Assembly (NCBI RefSeq): GCF_900105055.1
Contig: NZ_FNTA01000004.1
Span: forward strand, 2,201,501-2,265,500
Reading direction: 5' to 3'
DNA: 64,000 bases
DNA from: Amycolatopsis lurida
Lineage (GTDB): Bacteria > Actinomycetota > Actinomycetes > Mycobacteriales > Pseudonocardiaceae
A program made the translations under genes and the position numbers. The notes under the pieces are model-generated. The model did not search any database. It was not told the origin of the DNA and saw nothing but the letters and a program-made list of their open reading frames with translations. This document shows, piece after piece, positions 51,496 to 61,283 of this stretch (its first letter is position 1; every line of letters starts with the position of its first letter).

Positions 51496-53061
51496 ATGTC
51501 TTCTTCCTTGACACTTTCCGACGTCACCTTCACCTGGCCCGACGGCACCCCGGCGTTCGAACGCCTCTCGCTCACCATCGGCGGCGGTCGCACCGGCCTG
51601 GTCGGCACCAACGGATCCGGTAAGTCCACGCTGCTCAGGCTGCTCGCCGGCGACCTGCGAGCCACCTCGGGCTCGATCACCGCACCGGGTGAGCTCGGCT
51701 ACCTGCCGCAGAATCTCGTCCTGGACACCGGCCGCCGCGTCGACGACGTACTCGGTGTCACGGCGATCCGCGCGTCTATCCGGGCCGTCGAGAGCGGTTC
51801 GGCCGCCGAAGCGCACTTCGTCACCATCGGCGACAACTGGGACGTCGAGGAGCGCATCCACGCGATCCTCGACCGGCTCGGCCTGGGCGCCATCCGGCTG
51901 GACCAGCGGGTGGGCGAACTGTCCGGTGGCGAGCTCACGCTGCTCGGGCTCGCCGCCCTGCTGCTGCGCCGTCCCGCCGCGCTACTGCTCGACGAGCCCA
52001 CGAACAACCTCGACCTCCGGGCACGCGAGCTCGTGCACCGCGAGGTGGCGGGCTGGGGCGGGATCCTCGTGGTCGTCTCGCACGATCGCGAGCTGCTCTC
52101 CCTGGTCGACCGGATCGCGGAGGTCCGCGACCACGAGGTGACGCTGTACGGCGGGAACCTCACCGACTACGAACACGCCGTCGAGGTCGCGCAGGAGGCG
52201 GCGCGGCGGCACCTGCGCGCGGCGGAGTCCGATGTCAGGCGGCAGAAACGGGAGCTGATCGAAGCCGGGACCAAACTCGCCCGGCGCGCCCGCTACGGCC
52301 AGCAGATGTGGGACCGGAAACGCGAACCCAAGGTGCGGATGCGCAAACGCCAAGAGGACGCGCAAATCGCCGCGGGCAAGTACCGGAACCTCCACACCGA
52401 CAGGCTCGAAACCGCCGTCGAGGCGATGAAGGCCGCGGAGGATCTGGTGCGGGAGGATGCCGAAATCCGGGTCGAGCTACCGGAAACGACGGTCTCGAGG
52501 GGAACGGACGTGCTCCGGATCGACGCCGTGCCCCGCTTCGGCCCGCCGGTGGACCTGCACGTCATGGGACCCGAGCGGATCGCGCTGGTCGGCCCCAACG
52601 GTTCGGGCAAGACCACCCTGCTCCGCACGATCACCGGCGAAATCCCGCCGGAGTCGGGTGAGGTGGGACTGTTCGTCCCGGCCAGGCTGCTCCCCCAACG
52701 GCTCGACGTCCTCGACGATTCGCTGTCCATTGTGGACAATGTGCGGCTGGTCGCGCCGTCGCTCACGGACAACGAGATCCGCGCGAGGCTGGCGCGGTTC
52801 CTGTTCCGGGGCAAGGCGGCCGACCGGGAGGTGACGTCGCTGTCCGGTGGGGAACGGTTCCGTGCCACGCTGGCGACGTTGCTGCTGACCGAGCCCACGC
52901 CCCGGCTGCTGCTGCTCGACGAGCCGACGAACAACCTCGACCTGGCGAGCGTGCGACGGCTCACCGAGGCGCTCCTGGCCTACCGGGGAACGCTGATCGT
53001 CGCGAGCCACGACCGGCCATTCCTCGCCGACATCGGCATCACCCGCCGGCTGGAGCTCTAG
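51496..53061 (+). CDS. ABC-F family ATPase, probable antibiotic-resistance ribosomal protection type
   Basis: 521 residues, two nucleotide-binding domains and no membrane segment. NBD1: Walker A GTNGSGKST, signature LSGGELTLLGLAAL, Walker B LLLDEPTNNLDL. NBD2: Walker A GPNGSGKTTLL, signature LSGGERFRATLATLLL, Walker B LLLLDEPTNNLDL. Between them is a long charged helical linker (about 230-320, with ESDVRRQKRELIEAGTKLA and REPKVRMRKRQEDA), the part that reaches into the ribosome. Such proteins free ribosomes from macrolide, lincosamide, streptogramin or pleuromutilin drugs. The leader structure directly upstream supports drug-inducible translation. Substrate class cannot be assigned. Confidence 0.9.
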   Translation: MSSSLTLSDVTFTWPDGTPAFERLSLTIGGGRTGLVGTNGSGKSTLLRLLAGDLRATSGSITAPGELGYLPQNLVLDTGRRVDDVLGVTAIRASIRAVESGSAAEAHFVTIGDNWDVEERIHAILDRLGLGAIRLDQRVGELSGGELTLLGLAALLLRRPAALLLDEPTNNLDLRARELVHREVAGWGGILVVVSHDRELLSLVDRIAEVRDHEVTLYGGNLTDYEHAVEVAQEAARRHLRAAESDVRRQKRELIEAGTKLARRARYGQQMWDRKREPKVRMRKRQEDAQIAAGKYRNLHTDRLETAVEAMKAAEDLVREDAEIRVELPETTVSRGTDVLRIDAVPRFGPPVDLHVMGPERIALVGPNGSGKTTLLRTITGEIPPESGEVGLFVPARLLPQRLDVLDDSLSIVDNVRLVAPSLTDNEIRARLARFLFRGKAADREVTSLSGGERFRATLATLLLTEPTPRLLLLDEPTNNLDLASVRRLTEALLAYRGTLIVASHDRPFLADIGITRRLEL

Positions 53062-53110
53062 TCTCGTGAGTGGTAAGGACGGTTCTAACCGTCCTTACCA
53101 CTCACGAGAC
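53061..53110. terminator. Perfect 24-bp-arm bidirectional terminator between ABC-F and paaE
   Basis: Arms 53061-53084 and 53087-53110 are perfectly complementary with a 2-base centre. It begins at the last base of the ABC-F stop and ends one base before the paaE stop, so it serves two convergent genes. Confidence 0.85.
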
Positions 53111-53111
53111 T

Positions 53112-54182
53112 TCAGGCGTCGAAGTCCACGGTGACGGCGTCGGAGATCGGCACCGACTGGCAGGTGAGCACGAAACCGGCGTCGACTTCGGCCTTCTCCA
53201 GGGCGAAGTTGCGCCGCATGTCCACCGTGCCGTCACAGATCTTCGCCCGGCAGGTTCCGCACACTCCGCCCTTGCAGGCGAACGGCAGGTCCGGGCGATA
53301 CTTCTGCGCGCCGTCGAGCAGCGAGGAGCTCCGTGGCAGCGTCATCGTCGTCGACCGGCCGTCGAGCACCAGCGTGACCTCGCTGGACGCACCCACGACG
53401 GCCGGATCGATGTGGTGCACCGGTTCCGGCGGGGTGTCCACATAGAACAGTTCCTGATGGATCTTCTCGTCGGCGACGTCCAGCGAGCGCAGGAGTTCCT
53501 GCGCTCCGGTCACCATCTCGAACGGCCCGCACAGCCACCAGTGCGCGACGTCCTCGACCGGGATCAGCACGGTGCACAGACGCCGCAGCTTCTCCACGTC
53601 GAGCCGCCCGGTGAACAGTTCGGCCTCGCGCGGTTCCCGGGAGAGCACGTGGACGAGTTCGAGCCGGGCGGGATGACGGTCTTTGAGATCCGCGAGGTCG
53701 TCGGCGAACATGACGGTGTCCGTGCGCCGGTTGCCGTACAGCACGGTCACCGTCGCGTCGGAGTCGCTGAGCAGCGAGGACGCGATCGACAGCACCGGCG
53801 TGATCCCGGATCCGGCCGCGATCAGCACGTGATGCCCAGGAACGTCCAGGTCCGGACTGAAGTTGCCGGTCGGCGGAGCGACCTCGATCTCGTCGCCGGG
53901 TTTCACGTCGCGCACCAGCCACGACGAGAACAGCCCGCCCGGCACCTCGCGGACGCCGACCCGCGGCGCCGCGCCGGCGGGCGCGCAGATCGAGTACGAA
54001 CGGCGCTCGTCGCGGCCGTCGATCTCCCGGCGCAGGGTCAGCGACTGTCCCGGCTTGAACCGGAAGGTGTCCGCGAGGTCCTCGGGAACGTCGAAGGTCA
54101 CCGCGACGGCGTCGTCGCACAAACGCTGGACGTCGGACACCTTGAGGGTGTGGAAGCCCGTGCGGCGCAGGGTCGCTGTCAC
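53112..54182 (-). CDS. paaE: Phenylacetyl-CoA epoxidase reductase subunit
   Basis: 356 residues from the GTG at 54182, one base inside the paaD stop; a longer frame runs across paaD and is not used. PaaE passes electrons from NADPH to the PaaABC monooxygenase. The N-terminal flavodoxin-reductase part has ERRSYSICAPAG for FAD and AAGSGITPVLSI for the nucleotide. The C-terminal plant-type 2Fe-2S ferredoxin has CKGGVCGTCRAK and a last cysteine in FVLTCQSVP. It is the last gene of paaZABCDE. Confidence 0.95.
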   Translation of the reverse strand: MTATLRRTGFHTLKVSDVQRLCDDAVAVTFDVPEDLADTFRFKPGQSLTLRREIDGRDERRSYSICAPAGAAPRVGVREVPGGLFSSWLVRDVKPGDEIEVAPPTGNFSPDLDVPGHHVLIAAGSGITPVLSIASSLLSDSDATVTVLYGNRRTDTVMFADDLADLKDRHPARLELVHVLSREPREAELFTGRLDVEKLRRLCTVLIPVEDVAHWWLCGPFEMVTGAQELLRSLDVADEKIHQELFYVDTPPEPVHHIDPAVVGASSEVTLVLDGRSTTMTLPRSSSLLDGAQKYRPDLPFACKGGVCGTCRAKICDGTVDMRRNFALEKAEVDAGFVLTCQSVPISDAVTVDFDA

Positions 54183-54670
54183 TAGATCTCCTTGACGTGT
54201 TCGAACGGTTCGAGGCAGAACCGGCAGCGGCGCAAGGCCTTGCACGCCGTCGCGCTGAACCGGGACTGCTCCTCGGTGTCCGCGGAACCGCAGTGCGGGC
54301 AGCGCACGGACGACACCGGCGGACTCAGCGTGAGCGGGATCGGTCCGGTCCGGCGCGGCGCGGCGCCCGGCGGCGCGATGCCCGCTTCGGCCAGTTTCCG
54401 TTTGCCGTCCTCGGTGATCCAGTCGGTGGACCACGCCGGCTGGAGCACCGTGCGGACTTCGACCTCGCCGTAGCCCGCGCCGGTCAGCGCGTGCACGAGG
54501 TCGTCGCGCATGGTGTCCATCGCCGGGCAACCCGTATAGGTCGGAGTGATCGCGACGACCACCCGGCCGTCCTCTTCGGACACTTCACGCAGCACACCGA
54601 GATCGGCGAGGGTGAGCATCGGCAGTTCCGGATCGGTGACCGTGGCCGCCACGGCGTACGCGGTCACCAT
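54182..54670 (-). CDS. paaD: PaaD, Fe-S/maturation protein of the phenylacetyl-CoA epoxidase
   Basis: 162 residues. The first 100 match the MIP18/SufT-like (DUF59) domain with TDPELPMLTLADLGVLR and TPTYTGCPAMDTMRDD. The C-terminus has a zinc-type set CPHCGSADTEE and CRFCLEPFEHVKE. PaaD is needed for the epoxidase in vivo, probably for metal-centre assembly. It overlaps paaC by 7 bp and shares a base with paaE. Confidence 0.94.
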   Translation of the reverse strand: MVTAYAVAATVTDPELPMLTLADLGVLREVSEEDGRVVVAITPTYTGCPAMDTMRDDLVHALTGAGYGEVEVRTVLQPAWSTDWITEDGKRKLAEAGIAPPGAAPRRTGPIPLTLSPPVSSVRCPHCGSADTEEQSRFSATACKALRRCRFCLEPFEHVKEI

Positions 54671-55521
54671 GTCGCGTCCGGATGTTCCCTGGCGACACTC
54701 TGCAGGGTCGCCAGCAGGAAGCCCATCCGCTCGGTGTGCACGCCGTCACGGCCCATCCGGCCCGAAACCCCCGCGATGGCACCGATTTCCGGGCGCGTCA
54801 GCTTCGCGACGGCCAGCACCTGGTCGAGGATCGCGTCGAACTCCGGCCTCAGCGACGGCGACTCGACGAACTCGACCTCGTGCGCCGTGAACAGCTCGCC
54901 GACATACGGCCAGACCGCGTCGAGGCCTTCCTGCATCCGCGAGTGGGACAGCTCGGTGCCGTCGCCGAGGCGCACGGCCCACTGGGCGGCGTAGTCGCGG
55001 TGGTAGGCGACCTCCTTGACCCCCTTGTCCGCGATGGCCGCGAGCACGGGGTCCACGCTGGTCTGCAAGCGCTGAAGCAGGGCGAGACGCCAGATCGAGA
55101 ACACCAGCAGCCGCGCGATCAGATGCCCGAAGTGCCCGCCGTCGAGTTCGGCGAGCCGGACGTTGCGGTACTCCTGCTCGCTTCGGAAGAAGGCGTACGA
55201 GTCCTCCGTGCGGTCGCTGCCGTCGGCCTTGCCCGCGCGGGCCAGCAGCAGCCGCGCCTGTCCGAGCAGGTCGAGCGCGATGTTCGCGATCGCGACCTCG
55301 TCCTCGAGCTCCGGCGCGTTCGTGCACCACTCCTGCAACCGGTGCGAAAAGATCAGCGCGTCGTCGCCTAGCATCAGGCAGTACGCGGCCAGCCGCGCAC
55401 CGTCCACACCGGACGGAACCGTGGTGTCCACACCGGACAGCGGATCCTCGAACCCGGTGCCGAAGGCCCAGCGGGAATCGTTCTCCTCGGTGATCGCCTC
55501 GTAGGCGTTGTCGAAGCTCAT
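54664..55521 (-). CDS. paaC: Phenylacetyl-CoA epoxidase structural subunit
   Basis: 285 residues of the ferritin-like PaaC type (LAAYCLMLGDDALIFSHRLQ, VAIANIALDLLGQARLLLAR, KEVAYHRDYAAQWAVRLGDG). PaaC pairs with the catalytic PaaA subunit but lacks a full di-iron site. One base separates it from paaB, and it overlaps paaD by 7 bp. Confidence 0.95.
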   Translation of the reverse strand: MSFDNAYEAITEENDSRWAFGTGFEDPLSGVDTTVPSGVDGARLAAYCLMLGDDALIFSHRLQEWCTNAPELEDEVAIANIALDLLGQARLLLARAGKADGSDRTEDSYAFFRSEQEYRNVRLAELDGGHFGHLIARLLVFSIWRLALLQRLQTSVDPVLAAIADKGVKEVAYHRDYAAQWAVRLGDGTELSHSRMQEGLDAVWPYVGELFTAHEVEFVESPSLRPEFDAILDQVLAVAKLTRPEIGAIAGVSGRMGRDGVHTERMGFLLATLQSVAREHPDATW

Positions 55522-55522
55522 G

Positions 55523-55807
55523 TCAGATGTGGGGGACGTTGTCGGGGATGTCGTAGAACGTCGGGTGCCGGTACACCTTGTCGCCGCTGGGCGCGAAGAA
55601 CGGGTCCTTCTCGTCCGGCGAGGACGCCGTGATGTCCGACGCCCGCACGACCCAGATCGACACGCCTTCGTTGCGGCGGGTGTAGAGATCCCGCGCGTGG
55701 TGCAGCGCCATGTCGTGGTCGGCGGCGTGCAGCGAACCCACGTGCACGTGGTTCAGGCCGCGCTTGCCCCGGACGAACACCTCGTACAACGGCCAGTCGT
55801 GTTTCAT
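55523..55807 (-). CDS. paaB: Phenylacetyl-CoA epoxidase small subunit
   Basis: 94 residues from the ATG at 55807, overlapping the paaA stop by one base (TGATG). The family pattern WPLYEVFVRGKRGLNHVHVG and ALHHARDLYTRRNEGVSIWV is clear. PaaB bridges epoxidase dimers. A longer open frame upstream belongs to the other phase of paaA. Confidence 0.95.
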   Translation of the reverse strand: MKHDWPLYEVFVRGKRGLNHVHVGSLHAADHDMALHHARDLYTRRNEGVSIWVVRASDITASSPDEKDPFFAPSGDKVYRHPTFYDIPDNVPHI

Positions 55808-56745
55808 CACGAACCCTTCTTCGCTGCGTGCGCGGCGGCGGCTTCCCGCACCCACGCGCCGTCTTCCTGGGCCCGCCGCCGGTGCGCGATGCGCTGGGCG
55901 TTGCAGGGGCCGTTGCCCTTCAACACGTTCTTGAACTCGTCCCAGTCGACGGCGCCGAAGTCGTAGTGCCCGCGTTCGGGGTTCCACTTCAGGTCCGGGT
56001 CCGGGAAGGTGACGCCCAGCGCCTCGGCCTGCGGAATGGACATGTCGACAAAACGCTGGCGCAGCTCGTCGTTGGTATGCCGTTTGACCTTCCACGCCAT
56101 CGACTGCGCGGTGTTCGGCGAGTCCGCGTCCGGCGGGCCGAACATCATCAGCGACGGCCACCACCAGCGGTTCACCGCCTCCTGCACCATTTCCCGCTGC
56201 TTCTCGGTGCCGCGCATCATCGTCATCAGCAGCTCGAAACCCTGCCTCTGGTGGAAGGACTCCTCCTTGCAGATGCGGATCATGGCGCGCGCGTACGGCC
56301 CGTACGAGCTGCGGCACAAGGGAACCTGGTTGCAGATCGCCGCGCCGTCGACCAGCCAGCCGATCACGCCGACGTCGGCGAAGGTCAGCGTCGGATAGTT
56401 GAAGATCGACGAGTACTTCTGCTTGCCGTTGATCAGCTTGTCGGTCAGATCCGCGCGGTCGGCGCCGAGCGTGGCGGCCGCCGAGTACAGGTACAGCCCG
56501 TGCCCGGCCTCGTCCTGCACCTTCGCGAGCAGGATCGCCTTGCGCCGCAAGGAAGGCGCCCGGGTGATCCAGTTGCCCTCGGGCTGCATGCCGATGATCT
56601 CCGAATGCGCGTGCTGCGCGATCTGCCGGATCATCGTCTTGCGGTAGCCCTCGGGCACCCAGTCGCGCGGCTCGATGCGCTGATCGCGCGCGATGGTCGC
56701 TTCGAAGTGCTTTTCGAGGTCTTCCTCAGGAAGGGTCGCTGTCAT
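55807..56745 (-). CDS. paaA: Phenylacetyl-CoA 1,2-epoxidase catalytic subunit
   Basis: 312 residues. The di-iron ferritin-like subunit that epoxidises the ring of phenylacetyl-CoA with O2. Metal-ligand regions are [31 protein letters not shown] (EXXH) and [15 protein letters not shown] (EXXH). The C-terminus ends with [14 protein letters not shown], usual for PaaA. It overlaps paaZ by 4 bp. Confidence 0.96.
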   Translation of the reverse strand: MTATLPEEDLEKHFEATIARDQRIEPRDWVPEGYRKTMIRQIAQHAHSEIIGMQPEGNWITRAPSLRRKAILLAKVQDEAGHGLYLYSAAATLGADRADLTDKLINGKQKYSSIFNYPTLTFADVGVIGWLVDGAAICNQVPLCRSSYGPYARAMIRICKEESFHQRQGFELLMTMMRGTEKQREMVQEAVNRWWWPSLMMFGPPDADSPNTAQSMAWKVKRHTNDELRQRFVDMSIPQAEALGVTFPDPDLKWNPERGHYDFGAVDWDEFKNVLKGNGPCNAQRIAHRRRAQEDGAWVREAAAAHAAKKGS

Positions 56746-58772
56746 GACTGCTCCTTGGCGACCAGGGTGAGCACGTCGTACTTGGCGACCGAGTCGCCGT
56801 CGGCGTTGGTCACGTCGGCGTCCCAGCGGACTTCGCCGTATTCCTGGTCGATGCGCGGGGTGATCTGCTTGGCGGTCAGGGTCACGGTCAGCGAGTCGCC
56901 GACCTTGACCGGGGTGAGGAACCGCAGGTTCTCCAGGCCGTAGTTGGCCAGCACCGGGCCGGGTTCCGGCGAGACGAACAGGCCCGCCGCGAACGAGACC
57001 ACGAGGTACCCGTGCGCCACGATCCCGCCGAACAGCGGGTTCGCCGCCGCGGCCTCGGGGTCGGTGTGGGCGTAGAAGGTGTCGCCGGTGAACTCGGCGA
57101 AGTGGTCGACGTCTTCCTGGGTGACGGTGCGCGGACCGGCGACGACGGAGTCGCCGATCTTCAGCTCCGCCAAGGACTTCCGGAACGGGTGGACGTCACC
57201 TTCGGTCCTCGGCGCGCCCGCGACCCAGCGGCCGGTGACCGTGCTGAGCACCCTCGGGCTGCCCTGGACGGCGGTGCGCTGCATGTGGTGCAGCACGCCG
57301 CGGACGCCACCCATCTCCTCGCCGCCGCCGGCGCGGCCGGGGCCACCGTGCACCAGCTGCGGCATCGGCGAGCCGTGGCCGGTGGATTCCTTGGCGTCTT
57401 CGGCGTCTAGCACCAGCAGACGGCCGTGGTACGGCGCGACGCCGAGGACGACCTCACGCACGAACTCCTGGTCCGCGGAGACGACGGAACCCACGAGACT
57501 GCCCCCGCCGCGTGCGGCGAGCTCGATGACCTGTTCGGTGGAGGTGTAGGGCAGCAGGGTCGACACCGGGCCGAACGCCTCGACCTCGTGCGGCTCGGAC
57601 CGCTCCGGGTCGGCCTTCAGCAGGACCGGCGAGATGAACGCGCCGCGTTCGGCGTCCGCGCCGACGACCTCGACCTGCTCCGGGTCACCGAAGACGACCG
57701 TGCCGACGTCCAGCAGCGCCTTGAGCGACCGCCGGACCTCTTCACGCTGCTCCAGGCTGGCCAGGGCGCCCATCCGGACGCCCTCGGCGGTGGGGTTGCC
57801 GATGGTGGTCTTCGCCAGCCGCGCGCTCGCGGCCTCGGCGACGTCGTCCACCAGTTCCGCGGGGACGAACGCGCGGCGGATGGCGGTGCACTTCTGGCCG
57901 GCCTTGACCGTCATCTCGGTGGTCAGCTGCTTGACGAAGAGATCGAATTCGGTGGTACCGGGTTTGGCGTCCGGGCCGAGGATCGACAGGTTCAGCGAGT
58001 CGGCCTCGGCGTTGAACCGGACGGAGTTGCGCACGATCGCGGGGTGCGCGCGCAGCTTCTGCGCCGTCGACGCGGAGCCGGTGAAGGAGACGAGGTCCTG
58101 TGCGGTGACGTGGTCGAGCAGGTCGCCGACGCTGCCCGCGACGAACTGCAGCGTGCCCTCGGGCAGGATGCCCGACTCGATGATGATCTCGACCAGCCGC
58201 GCGGTGAGATAAGCGGTCTGACTGGCGGGCTTGATCAGGCTCGGCACCCCGGCGAGGAACGCGGGCGCGAACTTCTCCAGCGGGCCCCAGACGGGGAAGT
58301 TGAAGGCGTTGATCTGGACGGCGACCCCGCGCAGCGGGACGGCGATGTGCTGGGCGACGAAGGTGCCGCCCTTGCTCAGCGGCTCGACGTTGCCGTCGAC
58401 ATAGACGGTGTCGTTCGGCAGTTCGCGCTTGCCCTTGCTGGAGTAGGCGAACAGCACGCCGATGCCGCCGTCGATGTCGACCATCGAGTCGGTCTTGGTC
58501 GCGCCGGTGCGCGCCGAGAGCGCGTACAGCTCCTCGCGGTGTTCGCGCAGGTGGGAGGCCAGTGCCTTCAGCAGCGCGGCACGCTGGTGGAAGGTCAGCT
58601 CACGCAGCGCGGGGCCGCCGACGCGGCGCCCGTAGTCCAGCGCGGCGGCGAAGTCGATGCCCTCGGACGAGACCCGGGCGACCTCTTCGCCGGTGGAGGC
58701 GTCGTGCAGCGGTACTCCGTCACTTTCCGCCGTGTGCCATCCGCCGGAGACGTAGCTGCGCAGCAATGCCAT
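56742..58772 (-). CDS. paaZ: Bifunctional oxepin-CoA hydrolase / semialdehyde dehydrogenase
   Basis: 676 residues from the ATG at 58772 ([16 protein letters not shown]); the frame continues to 58880 through the promoter and operator, so this start is preferred. The aldehyde dehydrogenase half has [21 protein letters not shown]256 in FNAEADSLN and the nucleophile C295 in [11 protein letters not shown]. The MaoC-like half (about 540-676) has [14 protein letters not shown] and [13 protein letters not shown]. It opens the oxepin ring and oxidises the semialdehyde. First gene of paaZABCDE. Confidence 0.95.
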   Translation of the reverse strand: MALLRSYVSGGWHTAESDGVPLHDASTGEEVARVSSEGIDFAAALDYGRRVGGPALRELTFHQRAALLKALASHLREHREELYALSARTGATKTDSMVDIDGGIGVLFAYSSKGKRELPNDTVYVDGNVEPLSKGGTFVAQHIAVPLRGVAVQINAFNFPVWGPLEKFAPAFLAGVPSLIKPASQTAYLTARLVEIIIESGILPEGTLQFVAGSVGDLLDHVTAQDLVSFTGSASTAQKLRAHPAIVRNSVRFNAEADSLNLSILGPDAKPGTTEFDLFVKQLTTEMTVKAGQKCTAIRRAFVPAELVDDVAEAASARLAKTTIGNPTAEGVRMGALASLEQREEVRRSLKALLDVGTVVFGDPEQVEVVGADAERGAFISPVLLKADPERSEPHEVEAFGPVSTLLPYTSTEQVIELAARGGGSLVGSVVSADQEFVREVVLGVAPYHGRLLVLDAEDAKESTGHGSPMPQLVHGGPGRAGGGEEMGGVRGVLHHMQRTAVQGSPRVLSTVTGRWVAGAPRTEGDVHPFRKSLAELKIGDSVVAGPRTVTQEDVDHFAEFTGDTFYAHTDPEAAAANPLFGGIVAHGYLVVSFAAGLFVSPEPGPVLANYGLENLRFLTPVKVGDSLTVTLTAKQITPRIDQEYGEVRWDADVTNADGDSVAKYDVLTLVAKEQS

Positions 58773-58797
58773 GGGGCCGAACCCTTCACTGGTGGGA

Positions 58798-58851
58798 TTA
58801 ACAGACCGTCCGTTCAGTAATTCACTGTAGCTCGCGTCCGGGGTCTTGCAA
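58798..58851 (-). promoter_or_regulatory. paaZ promoter with PaaR-type operator
   Basis: On the minus strand, TTGCAA (58846-58851) and TACAGT (58824-58829) are spaced by 16 bases. The expected start near 58817 falls in the operator 58798-58820, which contains GACCGTCCGTTCAGTAA. The same words occur at 58915-58940. A TetR protein bound here would stop paaZ transcription. Confidence 0.6.
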
Positions 58852-58873
58852 ACCCCCGGACGGCGGCGGATCC

Positions 58874-58940
58874 TTGACATCCACCCGGAAGCGCGCCTTT
58901 ACTTGCGGCACCCTTTAACAACCGTCCATTCGGTCAGTAA
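58874..58940 (+). promoter_or_regulatory. paaI promoter with PaaR-type operator
   Basis: TTGACA (58874-58879) is followed after 18 bases by TTTACT (58898-58903). The operator 58915-58940 just downstream has ACCGTCCATTCGGT and CAGTAA. It resembles the paaZ-side operator in sequence and lies at the same place relative to its promoter. Confidence 0.6.
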
Positions 58941-58954
58941 CCAGGGGGTCTGGC

Positions 58955-59359
58955 TTGACTAACGCCGCGCACACGATGTTCGCCGACGACCAGGCGTCCA
59001 ACGCGCTGGGCATCGAGCTGGTCGAGGCCGCCGACGGGCACGCCGTCGCCACCATGCGGATCACCGAGACGATGGTCAACGGTCACGACATCGCCCACGG
59101 CGGCTACGTCTTCCTGCTGGCCGACACGACGTTCGCCTGCGCCTGCAACAGCCATGGGCCGGTGACGGTCGCTTCCGGTGCGGAGATCTCCTTCGTCGCC
59201 GCCGGCAAACTCGGCGACCACCTCATCGCCACCGCCACCGAGCGGACCCGCTACGGCCGCAATGGCATCTACGACGTCACCGTGCACCGGGAGACCCCCG
59301 ACGGGCCGGAGGTCGTCGCCGAATTCCGCGGCCGCAGCCGCACCATCGAGAAAGCATGA
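58955..59359 (+). CDS. paaI: Phenylacetyl-CoA thioesterase (hotdog fold)
   Basis: 134 residues from a TTG at 58955 with AGGGGG about 7 bases before it. The hotdog helix motif NGHDIAHGGYVFLLADTTFA holds D45, H48 and D57, the active-site pattern of PaaI. PaaI frees CoA from dead-end ring-hydroxylated or epoxidised CoA esters. It overlaps paaK by 4 bp and is first in paaI-paaK-paaR. Confidence 0.93.
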   Translation: MTNAAHTMFADDQASNALGIELVEAADGHAVATMRITETMVNGHDIAHGGYVFLLADTTFACACNSHGPVTVASGAEISFVAAGKLGDHLIATATERTRYGRNGIYDVTVHRETPDGPEVVAEFRGRSRTIEKA

Positions 59360-60648
59360 CGATGACCGCCTTCAGCGACGACGCCGAGAACCTGACCATC
59401 GACGAACTTCAGGCGCTGCAACTGAAGCGTCTCCGGTGGACGCTGCGGCACGCCTACGACAACGTGCCGTTCTACACCCGGAAGTTCGACGAGGCGGGCG
59501 TTCACCCGGACGACTGCAAGGCGCTCGAAGACCTGGCGAAGTTCCCCTTCACCACGAAACAGGACCTGCGCGACAACTACCCGTTCGGCATGTTCGCCGT
59601 GCCGGAAGCGCAGGTCAGCCGCATCCACGCGTCCAGCGGGACCACCGGGAAACCGACCGTCGTCGGCTACACCGCCGAAGACATCGACACCTGGGCGACG
59701 GTGATGGCGCGGTCGATCCGCGCCGCGGGCGGGCGGCCGGGCGACAAGGTCCACGTCGCCTACGGATACGGCCTGTTCACCGGCGGCCTCGGCGCGCATT
59801 ACGGCGCCGAGAAGCTCGGCTGCACGGTGATCCCGGCGTCCGGCGGCATGACCGCGCGCCAGGTGCAGATCATCACCGACTTCAAACCCGAGATCATCAT
59901 GGTCACCCCGTCGTACATGCTCACCCTGCTCGACGAATTCGAACGGCAGGGTGTCGACCCGCGGACGAGCTCGCTCAAGGTCGGCATCTTCGGCGCCGAG
60001 CCGTGGACCGAGCAGATGCGCGCGGAGATCGAGGACCGTGCCGGCATCGACGCCGTCGACATCTACGGCCTGTCCGAGGTGATGGGGCCCGGCGTCGCAC
60101 AGGAATGCGTCGAGACGAAGGACGGGCTGCACATCTGGGAGGACCACTTCTTCCCCGAGGTGATCGACCCGTTCACCGAGAAGCCCACCGACGCCGAGGG
60201 TGAGCTGCTGTTCACCTCGCTCACCAAACAGGCGCTGCCGATCATCCGGTACCGCACGCGCGACCTGACCCGCCTGCTGCCGGGCACCGCGCGGCCGGCA
60301 TACCGGCGGATGGAGAAGGTGACCGGGCGCAGCGATGACATGATCATCCTGCGTGGCGTCAACGTCTTCCCCACGCAGATCGAGGAAGTCGTGCTGGTGA
60401 CCCCCGCGCTCGCGCCGCATTTCCAGCTGATCCGGTCGACGAAGGGCCGGATGGACCACCTGACGGTGCGGGTCGAAGCGCGTCCGGACGCGTCCACCGA
60501 GCAGCGCGCCGAGGCCGCCGCCAGGCTGATCGCCGGCGTCAAGGACGGGGTCGGCGTGAGCGTCGGCGTCGAGGTCGTCGACCCGGACACCCTGGAACGG
60601 TCGCTGGGCAAGATGCGCCGCGTACTCGACGAACGGGACCGCGGTTGA
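59356..60648 (+). CDS. paaK: Phenylacetate-CoA ligase
   Basis: 430 residues. The AMP-forming ligase that starts the pathway. The phosphate-binding loop is SSGTTGKPT (93-101). Other motifs are YGYGLFTGGLGAHYGAEKLG, FGAEPWTEQMR, DIYGLSEVMGPG and RSDDMIILRGVNVFPTQIEE. The first ATG overlaps the paaI stop; a second ATG two codons later is possible. Its stop is overlapped by the TTG start of paaR. Confidence 0.96.
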   Translation: MTMTAFSDDAENLTIDELQALQLKRLRWTLRHAYDNVPFYTRKFDEAGVHPDDCKALEDLAKFPFTTKQDLRDNYPFGMFAVPEAQVSRIHASSGTTGKPTVVGYTAEDIDTWATVMARSIRAAGGRPGDKVHVAYGYGLFTGGLGAHYGAEKLGCTVIPASGGMTARQVQIITDFKPEIIMVTPSYMLTLLDEFERQGVDPRTSSLKVGIFGAEPWTEQMRAEIEDRAGIDAVDIYGLSEVMGPGVAQECVETKDGLHIWEDHFFPEVIDPFTEKPTDAEGELLFTSLTKQALPIIRYRTRDLTRLLPGTARPAYRRMEKVTGRSDDMIILRGVNVFPTQIEEVVLVTPALAPHFQLIRSTKGRMDHLTVRVEARPDASTEQRAEAAARLIAGVKDGVGVSVGVEVVDPDTLERSLGKMRRVLDERDRG

Positions 60649-61238
60649 GCACCCCCGCCCGCCGGGGACGCCCCGGCTACGACCTCGAATCGCTGCTGCA
60701 GGTCGCGGTCAAACTGTTCAACGAACGCGGCTACGACGGCACCAGCATGGAGGACCTCTCCCGCAAGCTCGGCATCACCAAATCCGCGATCTACCACCAC
60801 GTGCCGAGCAAGGAGGAGCTGCTGCGGCTCGCCGTCGACCGCGCGCTGAACGGCCTGTTCGCCGTCGCCGCCGAGACGGAATCCTTCGAGGGCAAGGCGA
60901 TCGAGAAGCTCGAGCATCTGGTGCGGGGCAGTGTCCTCGTACTGGTCGACCAGCTGCCGTTCGTGACGCTGCTGCTGCGGGTGCGCGGCAACACCAAGAT
61001 CGAACGCGCGGCGCTGGCGCGACGGCGCGAATTCGACCGGCTCGTCACGGAACTGGTGAAACAGGCCGAAACCGAAGGCGACGTGCGGCCCGACATCGAT
61101 CCCGCGGTCACCGCGCGGCTGCTGTACGGCATGGTGAACTCGCTGATCGAGTGGTACCGGCCGCGGCGGGGTTCGGCCGGGACGGAGCTGGCGGACGCGG
61201 TCTGCAAGATCGCCTTCGACGGCCTCCGGACCCAGTGA
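60645..61238 (+). CDS. paaR: TetR-family regulator of phenylacetate genes
   Basis: 197 residues from a TTG (TTGA overlap with paaK). The helix-turn-helix is GYDLESLLQVAVKLFNERGY, then MEDLSRKLGITKSAIYHHVP. The position in the paa cluster and the two matching operators at 58798 and 58915 make it the likely PaaR repressor, relieved by phenylacetyl-CoA. The effector is known for the family and not shown here. Confidence 0.9.
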   Translation: MSTPARRGRPGYDLESLLQVAVKLFNERGYDGTSMEDLSRKLGITKSAIYHHVPSKEELLRLAVDRALNGLFAVAAETESFEGKAIEKLEHLVRGSVLVLVDQLPFVTLLLRVRGNTKIERAALARRREFDRLVTELVKQAETEGDVRPDIDPAVTARLLYGMVNSLIEWYRPRRGSAGTELADAVCKIAFDGLRTQ

Positions 61239-61283
61239 GGCTGAAGGGGATTTGAGCAGAAGTCCGTGAGAGACCCAGTCCCG

